From JBBIQV01 sp964555285 (GTDB lineage: Bacteria; Nitrospirota; Nitrospiria; Nitrospirales; Nitrospiraceae): 64,000 bases of DNA. Of this stretch, positions 32,577 to 41,553 are shown in pieces. The first letter of the stretch is position 1. Each line of letters begins with the position of its first letter. Under the pieces are notes generated by a model. That model saw nothing but the letters and a program-made list of their open reading frames with translations. It searched no databases and was not told the origin of the DNA. Made by a program: the position numbers and the translations under genes. The DNA is taken from NCBI GenBank assembly GCA_964555285.1, contig CAZKRM010000015.1, forward strand, positions 10,609-74,608. Direction: 5' to 3'.

Positions 32577-34454
32577 ATGGGCATAAGCATGCCGCGTGAC
32601 ACGACACCGGTGGCACTCGTCACCATGCCCTTCAGTTATTCGAAGTACCCGTCGATCCAGCTGGGGACGCTGTCCACGCTGCTGAAGTCGAAGGGGATCG
32701 GGGTGGACTGCCACTACTTGAACGTGCGGTTCGCCCACAAGATTGGTGTGCCGCTCTACGAATTGATCTGCGAGACGCGCGCGCTGTTCGGCGAGTGGCT
32801 CTTTTCCTCTCTCCTGTTCCGTGACAATCCGAAGCGCGCCGACTACCCGCGCCTGTTCAAGCCGGTCTTCGAGCAACTGGCTGAGCAGAGCGGGCACCCG
32901 GTCTCCTATTTTGAAGACATGGCCGCACGCGTGGCGCCGCAATTCCTGACGTGGGCGCTGACGGCGATTGACTGGGGCCGGTATCGGATCGTCGGGTTCA
33001 CGTCCACCTTCGATCAGAACGTCGCCAGCCTCACGATGGCCAAGCTGATCAAGGACCTGTACCCGGATGTGAAGATCGTGTTCGGCGGTGCCAACTACGA
33101 CGGCGAGATGGGGGCGGAATATTTTCGCTCGTTCCCGTGGATCGATTACGTCGTGGTCGGCGAAGGCGAAGGGGTCTTTCCCGCTCTGGTCGAGCATGTG
33201 CTCGCGGGCAAGCAGGATGGCTATCCCAAAGGGGTGACGTATCGGAAAGACGGCCGGATCTGCTTCGAGCCGAACCCGTCGCTCTTCTCGGATTTCGCGC
33301 AGTCGGGTCCGCCGGACTATGACGACTACTATCATCTGCTCGCGGAACTAGGAACAGAGGCTGCGAAAGGGCTGGACCGCATCCTGCTCTACGAAGGCTC
33401 GCGCGGATGCTGGTGGGGCGAGAAGCACCATTGCACGTTTTGCGGGCTGAACGCGCAGAGTATGACATTCCGCGCCAAGTCTTCCGAACAGGTGGCGCGC
33501 GAGCTGGGCTACCTGTCCAGCCGCTACGATACGACGCGTTTCCGCCTCGTGGACAATATCATCGACATGACATACATCGAGAACCTGTTCGGGAAGTTCG
33601 CCGCCGACCACTGCGACCTCGATGTCTTCATCGAAACCAAGAGCAATCTGCACAAGGAGCAGATTCGCACGCTTGCGGCCGGTGGTGTGAAGTGCATGCA
33701 GCCCGGGCTGGAAAGCCTCAGCCAGGCGCAGCTTCGCGCGATGGACAAGGGCGTCAGCCCGCTGCAGAACATTCAATGTTTGAAGTGGAGTTACTATTAT
33801 CGCGTCGCGGTCTCCTGGAATATCCTGCTCGGGTTCCCCGGCGAGACCAACGAGGATTATCAGCGGCAGAGTGCGCTGATTCCGTCGTTGTTCCATTTGC
33901 AGCCGCCGGAAGGAACCGGCAAGTTCTGGCTCGAGCGGTTCAGCCCCTATTTCAGGCAGCCGGAGGCGTATGGGATCCGCATCACGGGGCCTGGGACGGC
34001 GTACGAGTATGTGTATGATGCGCGGCAGGTGGACTTGATGAACATCGCCTACGATTTCGAGTACGAGTTGGACGATTGGAAGGTCGATCCCCACGTCTAC
34101 CAGGAGTTGGTCGACGTCGTGCATGAATGGCAGCGCCTGCACGGTTCGGCCGACAAGCCGTTCTTGTATTACTCCAAAGCGATGAGCTACGTCACGGTGT
34201 ACGATGGCCGGAATCCCAGTGCCCCGACCAGGGAACGGTTCGACTGGCCGGCGGCCTTCGTCATCGAGGGCTGTAACGAGGCGCCGAAATCCGCCGAGCA
34301 GCTCTGCGGCACCGCGTTGGCACAGCCTGCACAAGGAACGCTATCCCATGACGCGCTCGATGCGGTGCTGGCCGAGTTGACGGCGAAACGCATTCTGCAC
34401 GAAGAGCGGGGGAAGTACTTCACCCTCGCGATCCCTGAGTATCCGTACCTGTAA
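32577..34454 (+). CDS. RiPP maturation-type B12-binding radical SAM protein
   Basis: The 625-residue protein has an N-terminal cobalamin-binding-like domain (to about residue 230, with IVFGGANYDGEMGAEYFRSF and YVVVGEGEGVFPALVEHVL). A radical SAM core follows with cluster motif SRGCWWGEKHHCTFCGLN, a CX7CX2C spacing characteristic of RiPP maturation radical SAM protein 1. Later WNILLGFPGETNEDYQRQ and a C-terminal winged-helix-like end (HDALDAVLAELTAKRILHEE) are seen. Such enzymes modify peptide substrates. No precursor peptide or transporter is adjacent. ATG 32589 is an alternative start. Confidence 0.88.
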   Translation: MGISMPRDTTPVALVTMPFSYSKYPSIQLGTLSTLLKSKGIGVDCHYLNVRFAHKIGVPLYELICETRALFGEWLFSSLLFRDNPKRADYPRLFKPVFEQLAEQSGHPVSYFEDMAARVAPQFLTWALTAIDWGRYRIVGFTSTFDQNVASLTMAKLIKDLYPDVKIVFGGANYDGEMGAEYFRSFPWIDYVVVGEGEGVFPALVEHVLAGKQDGYPKGVTYRKDGRICFEPNPSLFSDFAQSGPPDYDDYYHLLAELGTEAAKGLDRILLYEGSRGCWWGEKHHCTFCGLNAQSMTFRAKSSEQVARELGYLSSRYDTTRFRLVDNIIDMTYIENLFGKFAADHCDLDVFIETKSNLHKEQIRTLAAGGVKCMQPGLESLSQAQLRAMDKGVSPLQNIQCLKWSYYYRVAVSWNILLGFPGETNEDYQRQSALIPSLFHLQPPEGTGKFWLERFSPYFRQPEAYGIRITGPGTAYEYVYDARQVDLMNIAYDFEYELDDWKVDPHVYQELVDVVHEWQRLHGSADKPFLYYSKAMSYVTVYDGRNPSAPTRERFDWPAAFVIEGCNEAPKSAEQLCGTALAQPAQGTLSHDALDAVLAELTAKRILHEERGKYFTLAIPEYPYL

Positions 34455-34521
34455 TCTGACGCATCGTGTTGAGTCGCGCGTCCTCGGGTTGTCTCTCGCT
34501 CCTCACCAAGGAGAAGCCGGT

Positions 34522-35532
34522 ATGAACGTTCTGGTGCTTGGCGGGACCGGACATCTCGGCGCGAACCTCGTCCGCGCGCTCTTGGCCCGAGGTGACCGCG
34601 TCCGTGTGTTGTTTCACACTGTTCGGTCGAGTGCCCAGGCTAGTCGTCACCTCTCTCTCAAGGGATTAAGCGTCGAACGTGTGGATGGCGACTTGAACGA
34701 CCTGCCGTCGCTCCTGCGCGCCTGTGAGGGAGTGCGGGTTGTCTACCAGGCCGCCGGTTACTATCCGCCCTATACGATTCCCGTTGAGATCGCCACCCAG
34801 CAGGCGTTGTCCGAAACAGCCAACCTGCTTCAGGCCGTCACCAGCGTCTCATCAGTGGAGCGGTTGGTCTTCACCAGCACGCTCACGACGATCGGGTTTC
34901 CCTCTCAGCCAGGCCGGTTGGCGAACGAAGACTGCCCCTTCACCACCACGTACACGGATAATCCGTACCTCATGGCGAAGATTGCGATGGAACGCGAAGT
35001 GTTGAACGCATCGCGGCGTGGCGTGCCGGTCGTCGTGGTCAACCCCACCGGGTTCTACGGCCCCTACGACAGTCGCCCGACCAGCGGGACGCAGATTCTG
35101 ATGATCGCCAAGCGGCGGATGCCCGCCTATGTCGATGGACCGGTGAACGTGATCGATGTGCGGGATGTGGCGGAGGGCATGATTCGCGCGGCGGAACGAG
35201 GGCGCGTGGGCGAGCGCTATATTCTGGGCAATTGGAACACGACGCAGAAAGAACTGAACGAAGTGATGGCCCGAGTGGCCGGGGTGCGGCCTCCGTTCGT
35301 TCCGCTGCCGTTTGAAGTCGCCCGGCTCGGGGCCAAGGTCGGCGATTGGGCTTTCCGGACCCTGTTCAGAAAGCCAGCCCCGGTTCCTGGGTTTTTCTTG
35401 GAAGTGCTGGCGCACATGCAGCACTACGATTGTTCGAAAGCAATGCAGGAGCTGGATTATCCGCGCCGTCCGGTGGAGACCGCTATCGCGGACGCGCTGG
35501 TGTGGTTCCGTACGAACGGCTATCTCACGTAG
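34522..35532 (+). CDS. NAD-dependent epimerase/dehydratase (HpnA-like SDR)
   Basis: AAGGAG precedes ATG 34522. The 336-residue extended SDR begins MNVLVLGGTGHLGANLVRAL (GxxGxxG), with the catalytic region FTSTLTTIGFPS and active-site YLMAKIAMEREVL (Tyr-x3-Lys), then VVVNPTGFYGPYDSRPTSG. It resembles hopanoid-associated HpnA and dihydroflavonol reductases. No other hopanoid gene is visible, so the substrate is open. Confidence 0.88.
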   Translation: MNVLVLGGTGHLGANLVRALLARGDRVRVLFHTVRSSAQASRHLSLKGLSVERVDGDLNDLPSLLRACEGVRVVYQAAGYYPPYTIPVEIATQQALSETANLLQAVTSVSSVERLVFTSTLTTIGFPSQPGRLANEDCPFTTTYTDNPYLMAKIAMEREVLNASRRGVPVVVVNPTGFYGPYDSRPTSGTQILMIAKRRMPAYVDGPVNVIDVRDVAEGMIRAAERGRVGERYILGNWNTTQKELNEVMARVAGVRPPFVPLPFEVARLGAKVGDWAFRTLFRKPAPVPGFFLEVLAHMQHYDCSKAMQELDYPRRPVETAIADALVWFRTNGYLT

Positions 35533-35551
35533 TCAGGCCGCGCGACTCGCG

Positions 35552-35884
35552 CTACATCGACAACTTTTGAGCCACGTTGCGCATCTGGACCCCGTGCACG
35601 AGCGAGGCGCCACCGCGGATGGCGCAGGCTACATGGACGGCCTCGGTCATTTCCTCCACGTTCGATCCCTTCTCTAAACAAGCCTGCGAGTAAGCGTCGA
35701 TGCAGTAGGGACACTGCACCGCATGAGCCACACCGAGGGCAACGAGAGCTTTCTCGCGCTCGCTGAGCGCTCCCTCCGCGAAGACGGCACTGTAGTAACT
35801 CATGAATTTCTCCCACAGCTCCTTGTTGCCCTGCCCCATGTCGCTGAACTTACCAAGATCCTTGGGATGGTAATACGTCTCCAT
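35552..35884 (-). CDS. Carboxymuconolactone decarboxylase / AhpD-like peroxidase, copy 1
   Basis: The 110-residue protein starts METYYHPKDLGKFSDMGQGN after a GGAG site; an upstream ATG at 35911 would add nine residues. The core ALGVAHAVQCPYCIDAYSQA then CLEKG carries CxxC and the downstream motif of AhpD-type thiol peroxidases. The whole gene and upstream spacer recur without a mismatch at 42715-43122, bracketing the TIR/protease island. Confidence 0.9.
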   Translation of the reverse strand: METYYHPKDLGKFSDMGQGNKELWEKFMSYYSAVFAEGALSEREKALVALGVAHAVQCPYCIDAYSQACLEKGSNVEEMTEAVHVACAIRGGASLVHGVQMRNVAQKLSM

Positions 35885-35959
35885 ATGAAGCTCCAAAATG
35901 TGAGTGTTCACTGTTGATTGTTGATATTGTGAATTGGGAAGCCGCGCGATTCATCATTC
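35552..35959. repeat. 408-bp perfect direct repeat, left copy
   Basis: Every base from CTACATCGACAACTTTTGAG to GATTCATCATTC matches 42715-43122 (offset 7163). It holds the CMD gene and its upstream heptad-rich spacer. Sequences diverge abruptly at both edges. Recombination between the copies would delete about 7.16 kb, including the TIR and protease genes. Confidence 0.97.
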
Positions 35960-36129
35960 GTTGAACTCTTCCCAAAGTCTAGACTGCTTGGCGCTGGATC
36001 TACGACGAAGAACACATGTCAAATATTGGAAGTAGTTGTGGCTCGCCCAGGGTCTATTGAAGTTCCGCGCTTCTAGACACATTGTGAGACCTGCGCTACA
36101 CTTCTGCCCCCACGCTCTGAGGAAAGGTC

Positions 36130-36873
36130 ATGCAATACCGTTTAGGCCTCCTCCTTCTCGCGCTCAGTTTTTCTACGGGGCAGAACGTATGGGCCCTGCA
36201 AGACTTGGATTATCAACAGCGCGGGGACCATTTCGAGGGGGTACGACCAAAGCCCGTGGCTGGTGAGGACGTCGAGCTCGTCTCCGCTCTTATCGATTAC
36301 AACGAAGGAAGCAGTACTCTCCCAGATCGACTCCACCTGAAGTTTTTTCTGAAGGGGGCTGACCAGGCATTCGTGACCGTACGCGAACAGGACTACAAAC
36401 ATTACTATTGGCTGGATAAGGTGTCCCCGCAGAGCGCGTGGCGGCCGGGATTTGGCAACGAATTCGTTTGGTCGACGAAGACTGTGCTGCGGCAACTGGA
36501 TCAGAATTTCCCCCTCGAAGAACTAGGAGTGCTGGTTCGCCTGAAGAAAGAGGGCCCTTCGGAGCCGGAACAGGTGGCACCCGCCATTCTCTATCACACC
36601 AAGGCGCCGCAGGCAGTGAACGGCTATCTCTTTACGCTCAAGACAGCCAGCGACGTGAGGATGTCCTGCTCCGTCTATCGAGAGGGCATTGACAAGGCAG
36701 TCGTCACGCAAGGGTTTAAGAGATTGCTTGGGGGGAGACCCTTCACAGTGAGGTGGGACGCTCAGCATGCTCCGGAAGGGGCCTATAACATTCAATGTAA
36801 AGGGTACTTCCTCGACACTAACGCACCGGTCAGGCAAACGGTGCGCTTCTATCACCACCCATCAGTTCCATAG
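36130..36873 (+). CDS. Secreted hypothetical protein of the TIR/protease island
   Basis: A GAGGAAAGG site precedes ATG 36130. A Sec signal peptide (LGLLLLALSFSTGQNVWA) starts the 247-residue protein. The body is beta-rich; its end, RPFTVRWDAQHAPEGAYNIQ then CKGYFLDTNAPVRQTVRFY, looks like an Ig-like or FlgD-type strand set. Two late cysteines (MSCSVY, NIQCKG) may form a disulfide. It precedes the TIR gene by 56 bp on the same strand, so it may be a periplasmic partner. Family not recognised. Confidence 0.7.
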   Translation: MQYRLGLLLLALSFSTGQNVWALQDLDYQQRGDHFEGVRPKPVAGEDVELVSALIDYNEGSSTLPDRLHLKFFLKGADQAFVTVREQDYKHYYWLDKVSPQSAWRPGFGNEFVWSTKTVLRQLDQNFPLEELGVLVRLKKEGPSEPEQVAPAILYHTKAPQAVNGYLFTLKTASDVRMSCSVYREGIDKAVVTQGFKRLLGGRPFTVRWDAQHAPEGAYNIQCKGYFLDTNAPVRQTVRFYHHPSVP

Positions 36874-36929
36874 CCGTCGCTGAACCTTGGCGAGTTCTCT
36901 GAATCGTCGAAGCCAGTCAGTAACTGCGG

Positions 36930-38498
36930 ATGAGCGACATCTTTATCAGTTACAACAAGGAAGATCGGCCCTGGGTCCAAGGGTTTGCCAAGGCCTTGGA
37001 GTCGCGAGGCTGGTCCGTATGGTGGGACCGCAGTATCCCGACCGGCGAATCGTTCGATCTCGTTATCAAACAGGCGCTCACGGTCGCCAAGTGCGTAGTG
37101 GTGGTGTGGTCCGCGCGATCGGTCAACTCCGATTGGGTCAAGGCGGAAGCAGACGAGGCGAAGAAGCGGAAGGTCCTGCTGCCAGTTCGCATTGAAGATG
37201 TCGAGCTTCCATTAGGGTTCAGCCGCTTGCAAACACCGTCGCTGGTCGGCTGGGAAGAGGGAACCGAGCACGATGGCTTTGCACAACTGCAGCAGGATAT
37301 TGCTCGATTGGTCGGCACACCGCCTTCGGCAGAATCCGTCTTTGCCAAACCCTGGTGGCAGCGCTGTCATCCCCTGTGGTGTCTGAGCCTTCCGACGGTC
37401 TTCGTGGCCCTGGTCGTCGTGGTGCTCATGCAGTGGACGATCGCGACCGTGGTCCGGCTTGAGTTCACGACCGAGCGAGTCGAGTTTGTCGTACGGGCCA
37501 CACAGTCAGCAGCCCAGCCGGTTGTGGACCTGAGTTATGCGCAGTCGGTAACAATCGAGAAGTTCGCGAATCTGTCTTTCGCCCCGGCCACGCTCGACGT
37601 GGCCGACCCCTCGACATCCCTCGGCCAAACAGACAACGTCCCCGAGTCAGCCTGGATGCGCCTCACCCCGTCCGACTCCAAGGTCACGTTCATGGCTGGA
37701 GACGCAAGACTCCATCCACGCTTTACACTGGAGCCGCTGTCTGAAAAATCGCCAGAGGGCCTAGGACTGACTGCCACGGCAGCACCAGGGGCCACGGTGA
37801 TTCTCGAATCCAGAGGGGCGTCCGACCCCAACACCCCAGAAGCCAAGACCTACCGCGGTTTGACGATCAAGGGCACAGGACAAGGTTTGACCACAGTTGA
37901 GATTCGCACTCCCTTCCTCATTACGGCGGATGATTCCCGCATCACGGGCGTGGCCGCGTTCCCGATGCAAGAGGAGCGGGAGCTGACGTATCGAAGTCGT
38001 CTTCGGGAGAGCACACCCTTTATCGAGTTCTCAGGTAGAGGGGATGGGCCCATTCTATCTCCCGCGTTCTCCTCGGAGCAGGAGACGATCATTTCGTCTA
38101 AAGATATTCCCGTCGAGTCGCTCGAGTTTACGGCACTCGACCAGTATGGAGATCGAGTCAGCGCCCTCACGGGGAACGGAACAATCACCTTTCCCAGCTA
38201 TCCCCATCTAGGCCGCGTTGCGTTAGCCAAAGGGGAAGCCCTTGGGATCACGGGCCTCTCTGGCTTTACAATCAAGCAAGTGACGCTGCAGCCCAACGGG
38301 GGCGGACTCCAACTGGTTGGCGAAGGAATGGTGAAAGAGGTGCGGACGAAGAGCGGGCAAATACCCATCCCGCACCGGCTCACCGCGTTCGACGCCCTGT
38401 GGCACAATCCCGCGCTCACGGCGTTCCTGTCCATTGTCTTATGGGTGTTCCCCACGACTATCGGAGCCTATAGGCTGTGGAAGGAGTTTAGGCGGTAA
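36930..38498 (+). CDS. TIR-domain protein with two membrane segments and a large periplasmic region
   Basis: Residues 1-130 are a bacterial TIR domain: MSDIFISYNKEDRPWVQGFA, the BB-loop-like WWDRSIPTGESFDLVI, and SVNSDWVKAEADEAKKRKVL with candidate catalytic Glu73. One helix at about 149-175 and another near 497-515 flank about 320 residues predicted to be periplasmic and beta-rich. TIR domains often hydrolyse NAD+. The topology puts the TIR in the cytosol and a sensor-like region outside. Stop and next start overlap (TAATG), so it is translated together with the first protease. Confidence 0.87.
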   Translation: MSDIFISYNKEDRPWVQGFAKALESRGWSVWWDRSIPTGESFDLVIKQALTVAKCVVVVWSARSVNSDWVKAEADEAKKRKVLLPVRIEDVELPLGFSRLQTPSLVGWEEGTEHDGFAQLQQDIARLVGTPPSAESVFAKPWWQRCHPLWCLSLPTVFVALVVVVLMQWTIATVVRLEFTTERVEFVVRATQSAAQPVVDLSYAQSVTIEKFANLSFAPATLDVADPSTSLGQTDNVPESAWMRLTPSDSKVTFMAGDARLHPRFTLEPLSEKSPEGLGLTATAAPGATVILESRGASDPNTPEAKTYRGLTIKGTGQGLTTVEIRTPFLITADDSRITGVAAFPMQEERELTYRSRLRESTPFIEFSGRGDGPILSPAFSSEQETIISSKDIPVESLEFTALDQYGDRVSALTGNGTITFPSYPHLGRVALAKGEALGITGLSGFTIKQVTLQPNGGGLQLVGEGMVKEVRTKSGQIPIPHRLTAFDALWHNPALTAFLSIVLWVFPTTIGAYRLWKEFRR

Positions 38499-40264
38499 TG
38501 GTAAGGATCAGGACAATCGCATTCCTAGTGTTCCTCGGTGGCCTTATGCTGACTGGCTCGGCTGGTGCGCAAGATATTACGCACTTGCAGTCCGGCGTCG
38601 TGAAGATCACGGCGCAGGTCGAAGGCAAGACGAGGGTCGCTACGGGCTTCATTGTGCGGTTGGAGAATAACGCAGCCTACATCGTCACGGCGGCTCATGT
38701 GGTGGTTGGGGATTCCCAGCCTCAGGTGGAATTCTTCACAAAGCAACACGTTCAGGTATCTGCGCAGGTGATCAACGTAGAAGGCCAGGAAGACACCAGT
38801 CTCGCGCTGCTACTTGTCCAAGGGAAAGACAACATTCCAACGGGTCTTACGGCGCTGCCTCTGGCGACTGGTGTGTTATCGGAGGGAGATGAGTTTCTTA
38901 TTATTGGCCACCCGCGAGGGATTGGTGATTGGGCGACGCTGGGAGGAAAGGTGGCCAAGCGAAAAGGGCGCACCTTCGTTATCGATGCCAACGTCGAAGA
39001 GGGAAACTCTGGTGGGCCGATGATTAAGGGCGAAGAGGTGGTAAGGCTTGTGGCCAACCGCAGTCGCTACGGCCTCGCAGTCACCGCTGGCAGCCTGCGA
39101 GATTATCTTGAAGGGCACAAGATTTCTGCGCAGAATAGCACTGCGCCAAGTATGAGCTCGGTTGAAGAGCGCGTCTTGAAGGGGTCCTCCAGCGGGGCAT
39201 CCGTTGTGTTTGGTGGACCTCCATATTGCCTATACAAGATGACGCTACGAGAGATTTCAATGGAAATCTCTGTTGAATCAAGCAAGAGAACTAAGACTGG
39301 AAACATTTCTGCCACGGCGACCGAGCAGGGCCTGGACAAGTGTCCGCATCCGCCAATTTCATCGAATCGCCACCGTTATTACTTAGCAAGCGCATCAGGC
39401 TCCATGGAAGAAGGGCAAGTCACTCTTGATTTCTCTCCTGGCGATGAAAATTCGCCAAAGGCTAGAGCGACCTTTAAAGGCACAAATGTCGAGTCGAAGC
39501 TATCTGGAACCATCACTATCCAGCGAATCGATGCAGCCTCCCCACTCAATTGGAGTGTGGACATCCCGATCAGCCTCGAACAGTCTACACCTATAACTAC
39601 TCCAAAAGTCCTGCGAGGGGCGCTGGAGCAAGAAATCATCGGCAAGGACGGCGCGCCGATGGTGCTGATTCCGGCCGGGGAATTTCTGTACGGAGGCAAG
39701 AATCAGCCCGTGTCTCTAGCTGCCTTTTACATGGACAAGTTTGAGGTGACCACCGCGCTCTATGCGGCCTTTATGGAGGCCACGGGCCGCGTGGCACCGA
39801 AGTGGTGGAGCGAAGTCAGCCAGGTGAACGATGGGGACCGGCCGGTGATAGGCGTCACCTGGCACGATGCCGACACCTATTGCCGCCATTACGGGAAGCG
39901 CTTGCCGACGGAACAGGAGTGGGAGAAAGCCGCGCGGGGGACGGACGGACGGACATATCCGTGGGGGAATGAAGAGCCGAATCCTTCGCTGGCGAAATAT
40001 GGCAAGCTGTCCTGGGAGGGCTACTCGACCCTGGCAACGGTGAAGAGCTATGAAGGCGGGAAGAGCCCGTATGGAATCTACAATATGGCCGGGAACGTCT
40101 GGGAGTGGACCAGTTCGGACCATGAGAAGGAAGGCATCAAGGTGCTCCGTGGCGGGTCATGGAGCGCTCAGGGCACCGACCTGCGCTCCGCGGACAGGGA
40201 GAGGGGCCTGCCGAGAGGCTCGGGCTACAGGATTGGCTTCCGCTGTGTCCAGGATGCGAAATGA
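38498..40264 (+). CDS. Secreted trypsin-like protease with C-terminal FGE-sulfatase domain
   Basis: A signal peptide (LVFLGGLMLTGSAGAQ) leads 588 residues. The S1 protease has His67 (VTAAHVV), Asp99 (GQEDTSLALLL) and Ser171 (EEGNSGGP). A beta-rich middle (about 230-375) and an FGE-sulfatase/SUMF1-like domain follow: GAPMVLIPAGEFLYGGK, LPTEQEWEKAARGTDGRTYP, GNVWEWTSSD and VLRGGSWS to IGFRCVQ. The C-type-lectin-like FGE fold often binds peptides in bacterial conflict proteins. It directly follows the TIR gene. Confidence 0.88.
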   Translation: MVRIRTIAFLVFLGGLMLTGSAGAQDITHLQSGVVKITAQVEGKTRVATGFIVRLENNAAYIVTAAHVVVGDSQPQVEFFTKQHVQVSAQVINVEGQEDTSLALLLVQGKDNIPTGLTALPLATGVLSEGDEFLIIGHPRGIGDWATLGGKVAKRKGRTFVIDANVEEGNSGGPMIKGEEVVRLVANRSRYGLAVTAGSLRDYLEGHKISAQNSTAPSMSSVEERVLKGSSSGASVVFGGPPYCLYKMTLREISMEISVESSKRTKTGNISATATEQGLDKCPHPPISSNRHRYYLASASGSMEEGQVTLDFSPGDENSPKARATFKGTNVESKLSGTITIQRIDAASPLNWSVDIPISLEQSTPITTPKVLRGALEQEIIGKDGAPMVLIPAGEFLYGGKNQPVSLAAFYMDKFEVTTALYAAFMEATGRVAPKWWSEVSQVNDGDRPVIGVTWHDADTYCRHYGKRLPTEQEWEKAARGTDGRTYPWGNEEPNPSLAKYGKLSWEGYSTLATVKSYEGGKSPYGIYNMAGNVWEWTSSDHEKEGIKVLRGGSWSAQGTDLRSADRERGLPRGSGYRIGFRCVQDAK

Positions 40265-41525
40265 GAGTCTTCGGACGCGTCTGAGTATCGGGGCCATGCA
40301 ACTATTCCTCACCATTGCGTTCGGCTTCGTTCTCGTATTTGGCACCTCGCCCGCCAGTGCCCAAAGCGTCGACGACATCAAAAAAGGCGTGGTGAAGATC
40401 ACGGCCAAAGTGGAAGGCAAGACGAAAATTGGAACCGGTTTCATCATCCGCCTGGAGAAGGATGCTGCCTATATCGTTACCGCTGCGCATGTCGTAGAGG
40501 GCGACTCAAAGCCCAAGGTGGCGTTCTTCCCACAGGCGAATCGGTTTGTGGAGGCGCGGGTGTTGGGGTTGGAAGGAGGGAACTCCAGCGGCTTGGCGGC
40601 TCTTGTCGTTGAAAAGGGGGTACCCGGCACCGTGCACGCGCTTTGCTTCGAGGAGAACCAGAAGGTTGGTGAGGGGGCTTCGGTCACGGCGATCGGCTTC
40701 CCGACCGCCGCCGCAACTCCTTGGATGGTCACGTCGGGGACGTTAAGTGGTCGGCGTGGCACGACGCTCACCTTCACCGGCATTGTCGGTGAAGGGAATT
40801 CAGGAGGTCCTCTGATTGTGGACGATCGGGTGGTTGGGGTCATCACAGAAATGCGGGAGAAGATCGGCTATGCCGTGCCGATGGTGACGGCGAAATTCGC
40901 CTTGGAGGGCTGGGGGGTATCGCTCCCTGCCCTGGCTGAATGCCGGAAGAAGGTCATCACGAGTAAAGATGGTTCTGCTATGGTCCTCATTCCAGCGGGA
41001 CCCTTCATCACTCATGAGATCATGCTCCACGGCATGGGCATGGTGGTGTATGAAGATCCCCTGCGCCTCTATGTCAATGACTTCTACATCGACAAACAAC
41101 CTGTGACAGTCGCACAGTACAGCCGATTTCTCCAGACCACGGCTTATCGGAAACCGAGATCTTGGGAAAGCTCGGGGATGTCCAGCTCTGCTACAGAGCC
41201 CGCTTACGGTGTTAGTTGGAATCACGCGAGTGCCTACTGTCAATGGGTGGGAAAGCGTCTACCAACAGAAGATGAGTGGGAAAAAGCCACTAGTCTCAGT
41301 AAGAAGAGTATCGACGAGGGCTTTTCGGAATTGACCGCATCCTTCTATCATGAGGCTCGCATGTCGAGTTACGAAGGGCGAAACAGTGATAAAAGAGTAG
41401 TGCGAGGTGGGGTGGTTGAAGCAAATGGCAAATTGGATTATCGGGCACGATACTCATTGTCGCCCGATTCCGAAGTCGACGACGTGACCTACCGCTGCGC
41501 AAAGGATGTAGGACCTGAGCGCTGA
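40254..41525 (+). CDS. Second trypsin-like/FGE protein, catalytic Asp replaced
   Basis: ATG 40254 gives 423 residues with n-region MRNESLRTR and a signal peptide; ATG 40296 is possible. The protease part parallels its neighbour (DDIKKGVVKITAKVEGKTKI; His79, Ser183 in GEGNSGGP), but where the first protein has EDTSLALL this has NSSGLAAL, so the catalytic Asp is Ser111. The FGE domain (MVLIPAGPFITHE, KRLPTEDEWEKAT) is shortened and ends VTYRCAKD. It may be an inactive or weak protease acting as binder. The gene overlaps its neighbour by 11 bp. Confidence 0.82.
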   Translation: MRNESLRTRLSIGAMQLFLTIAFGFVLVFGTSPASAQSVDDIKKGVVKITAKVEGKTKIGTGFIIRLEKDAAYIVTAAHVVEGDSKPKVAFFPQANRFVEARVLGLEGGNSSGLAALVVEKGVPGTVHALCFEENQKVGEGASVTAIGFPTAAATPWMVTSGTLSGRRGTTLTFTGIVGEGNSGGPLIVDDRVVGVITEMREKIGYAVPMVTAKFALEGWGVSLPALAECRKKVITSKDGSAMVLIPAGPFITHEIMLHGMGMVVYEDPLRLYVNDFYIDKQPVTVAQYSRFLQTTAYRKPRSWESSGMSSSATEPAYGVSWNHASAYCQWVGKRLPTEDEWEKATSLSKKSIDEGFSELTASFYHEARMSSYEGRNSDKRVVRGGVVEANGKLDYRARYSLSPDSEVDDVTYRCAKDVGPER

Positions 41526-41553
41526 AGCCGAGCGAGATGAGAAGGAGTCACGG

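Noticed and set aside
38498..41525. Diversity-generating retroelement using the FGE domains as variable proteins
   Set aside because: FGE/C-type-lectin folds are common DGR targets, but no reverse transcriptase, template repeat or accessory gene is present.
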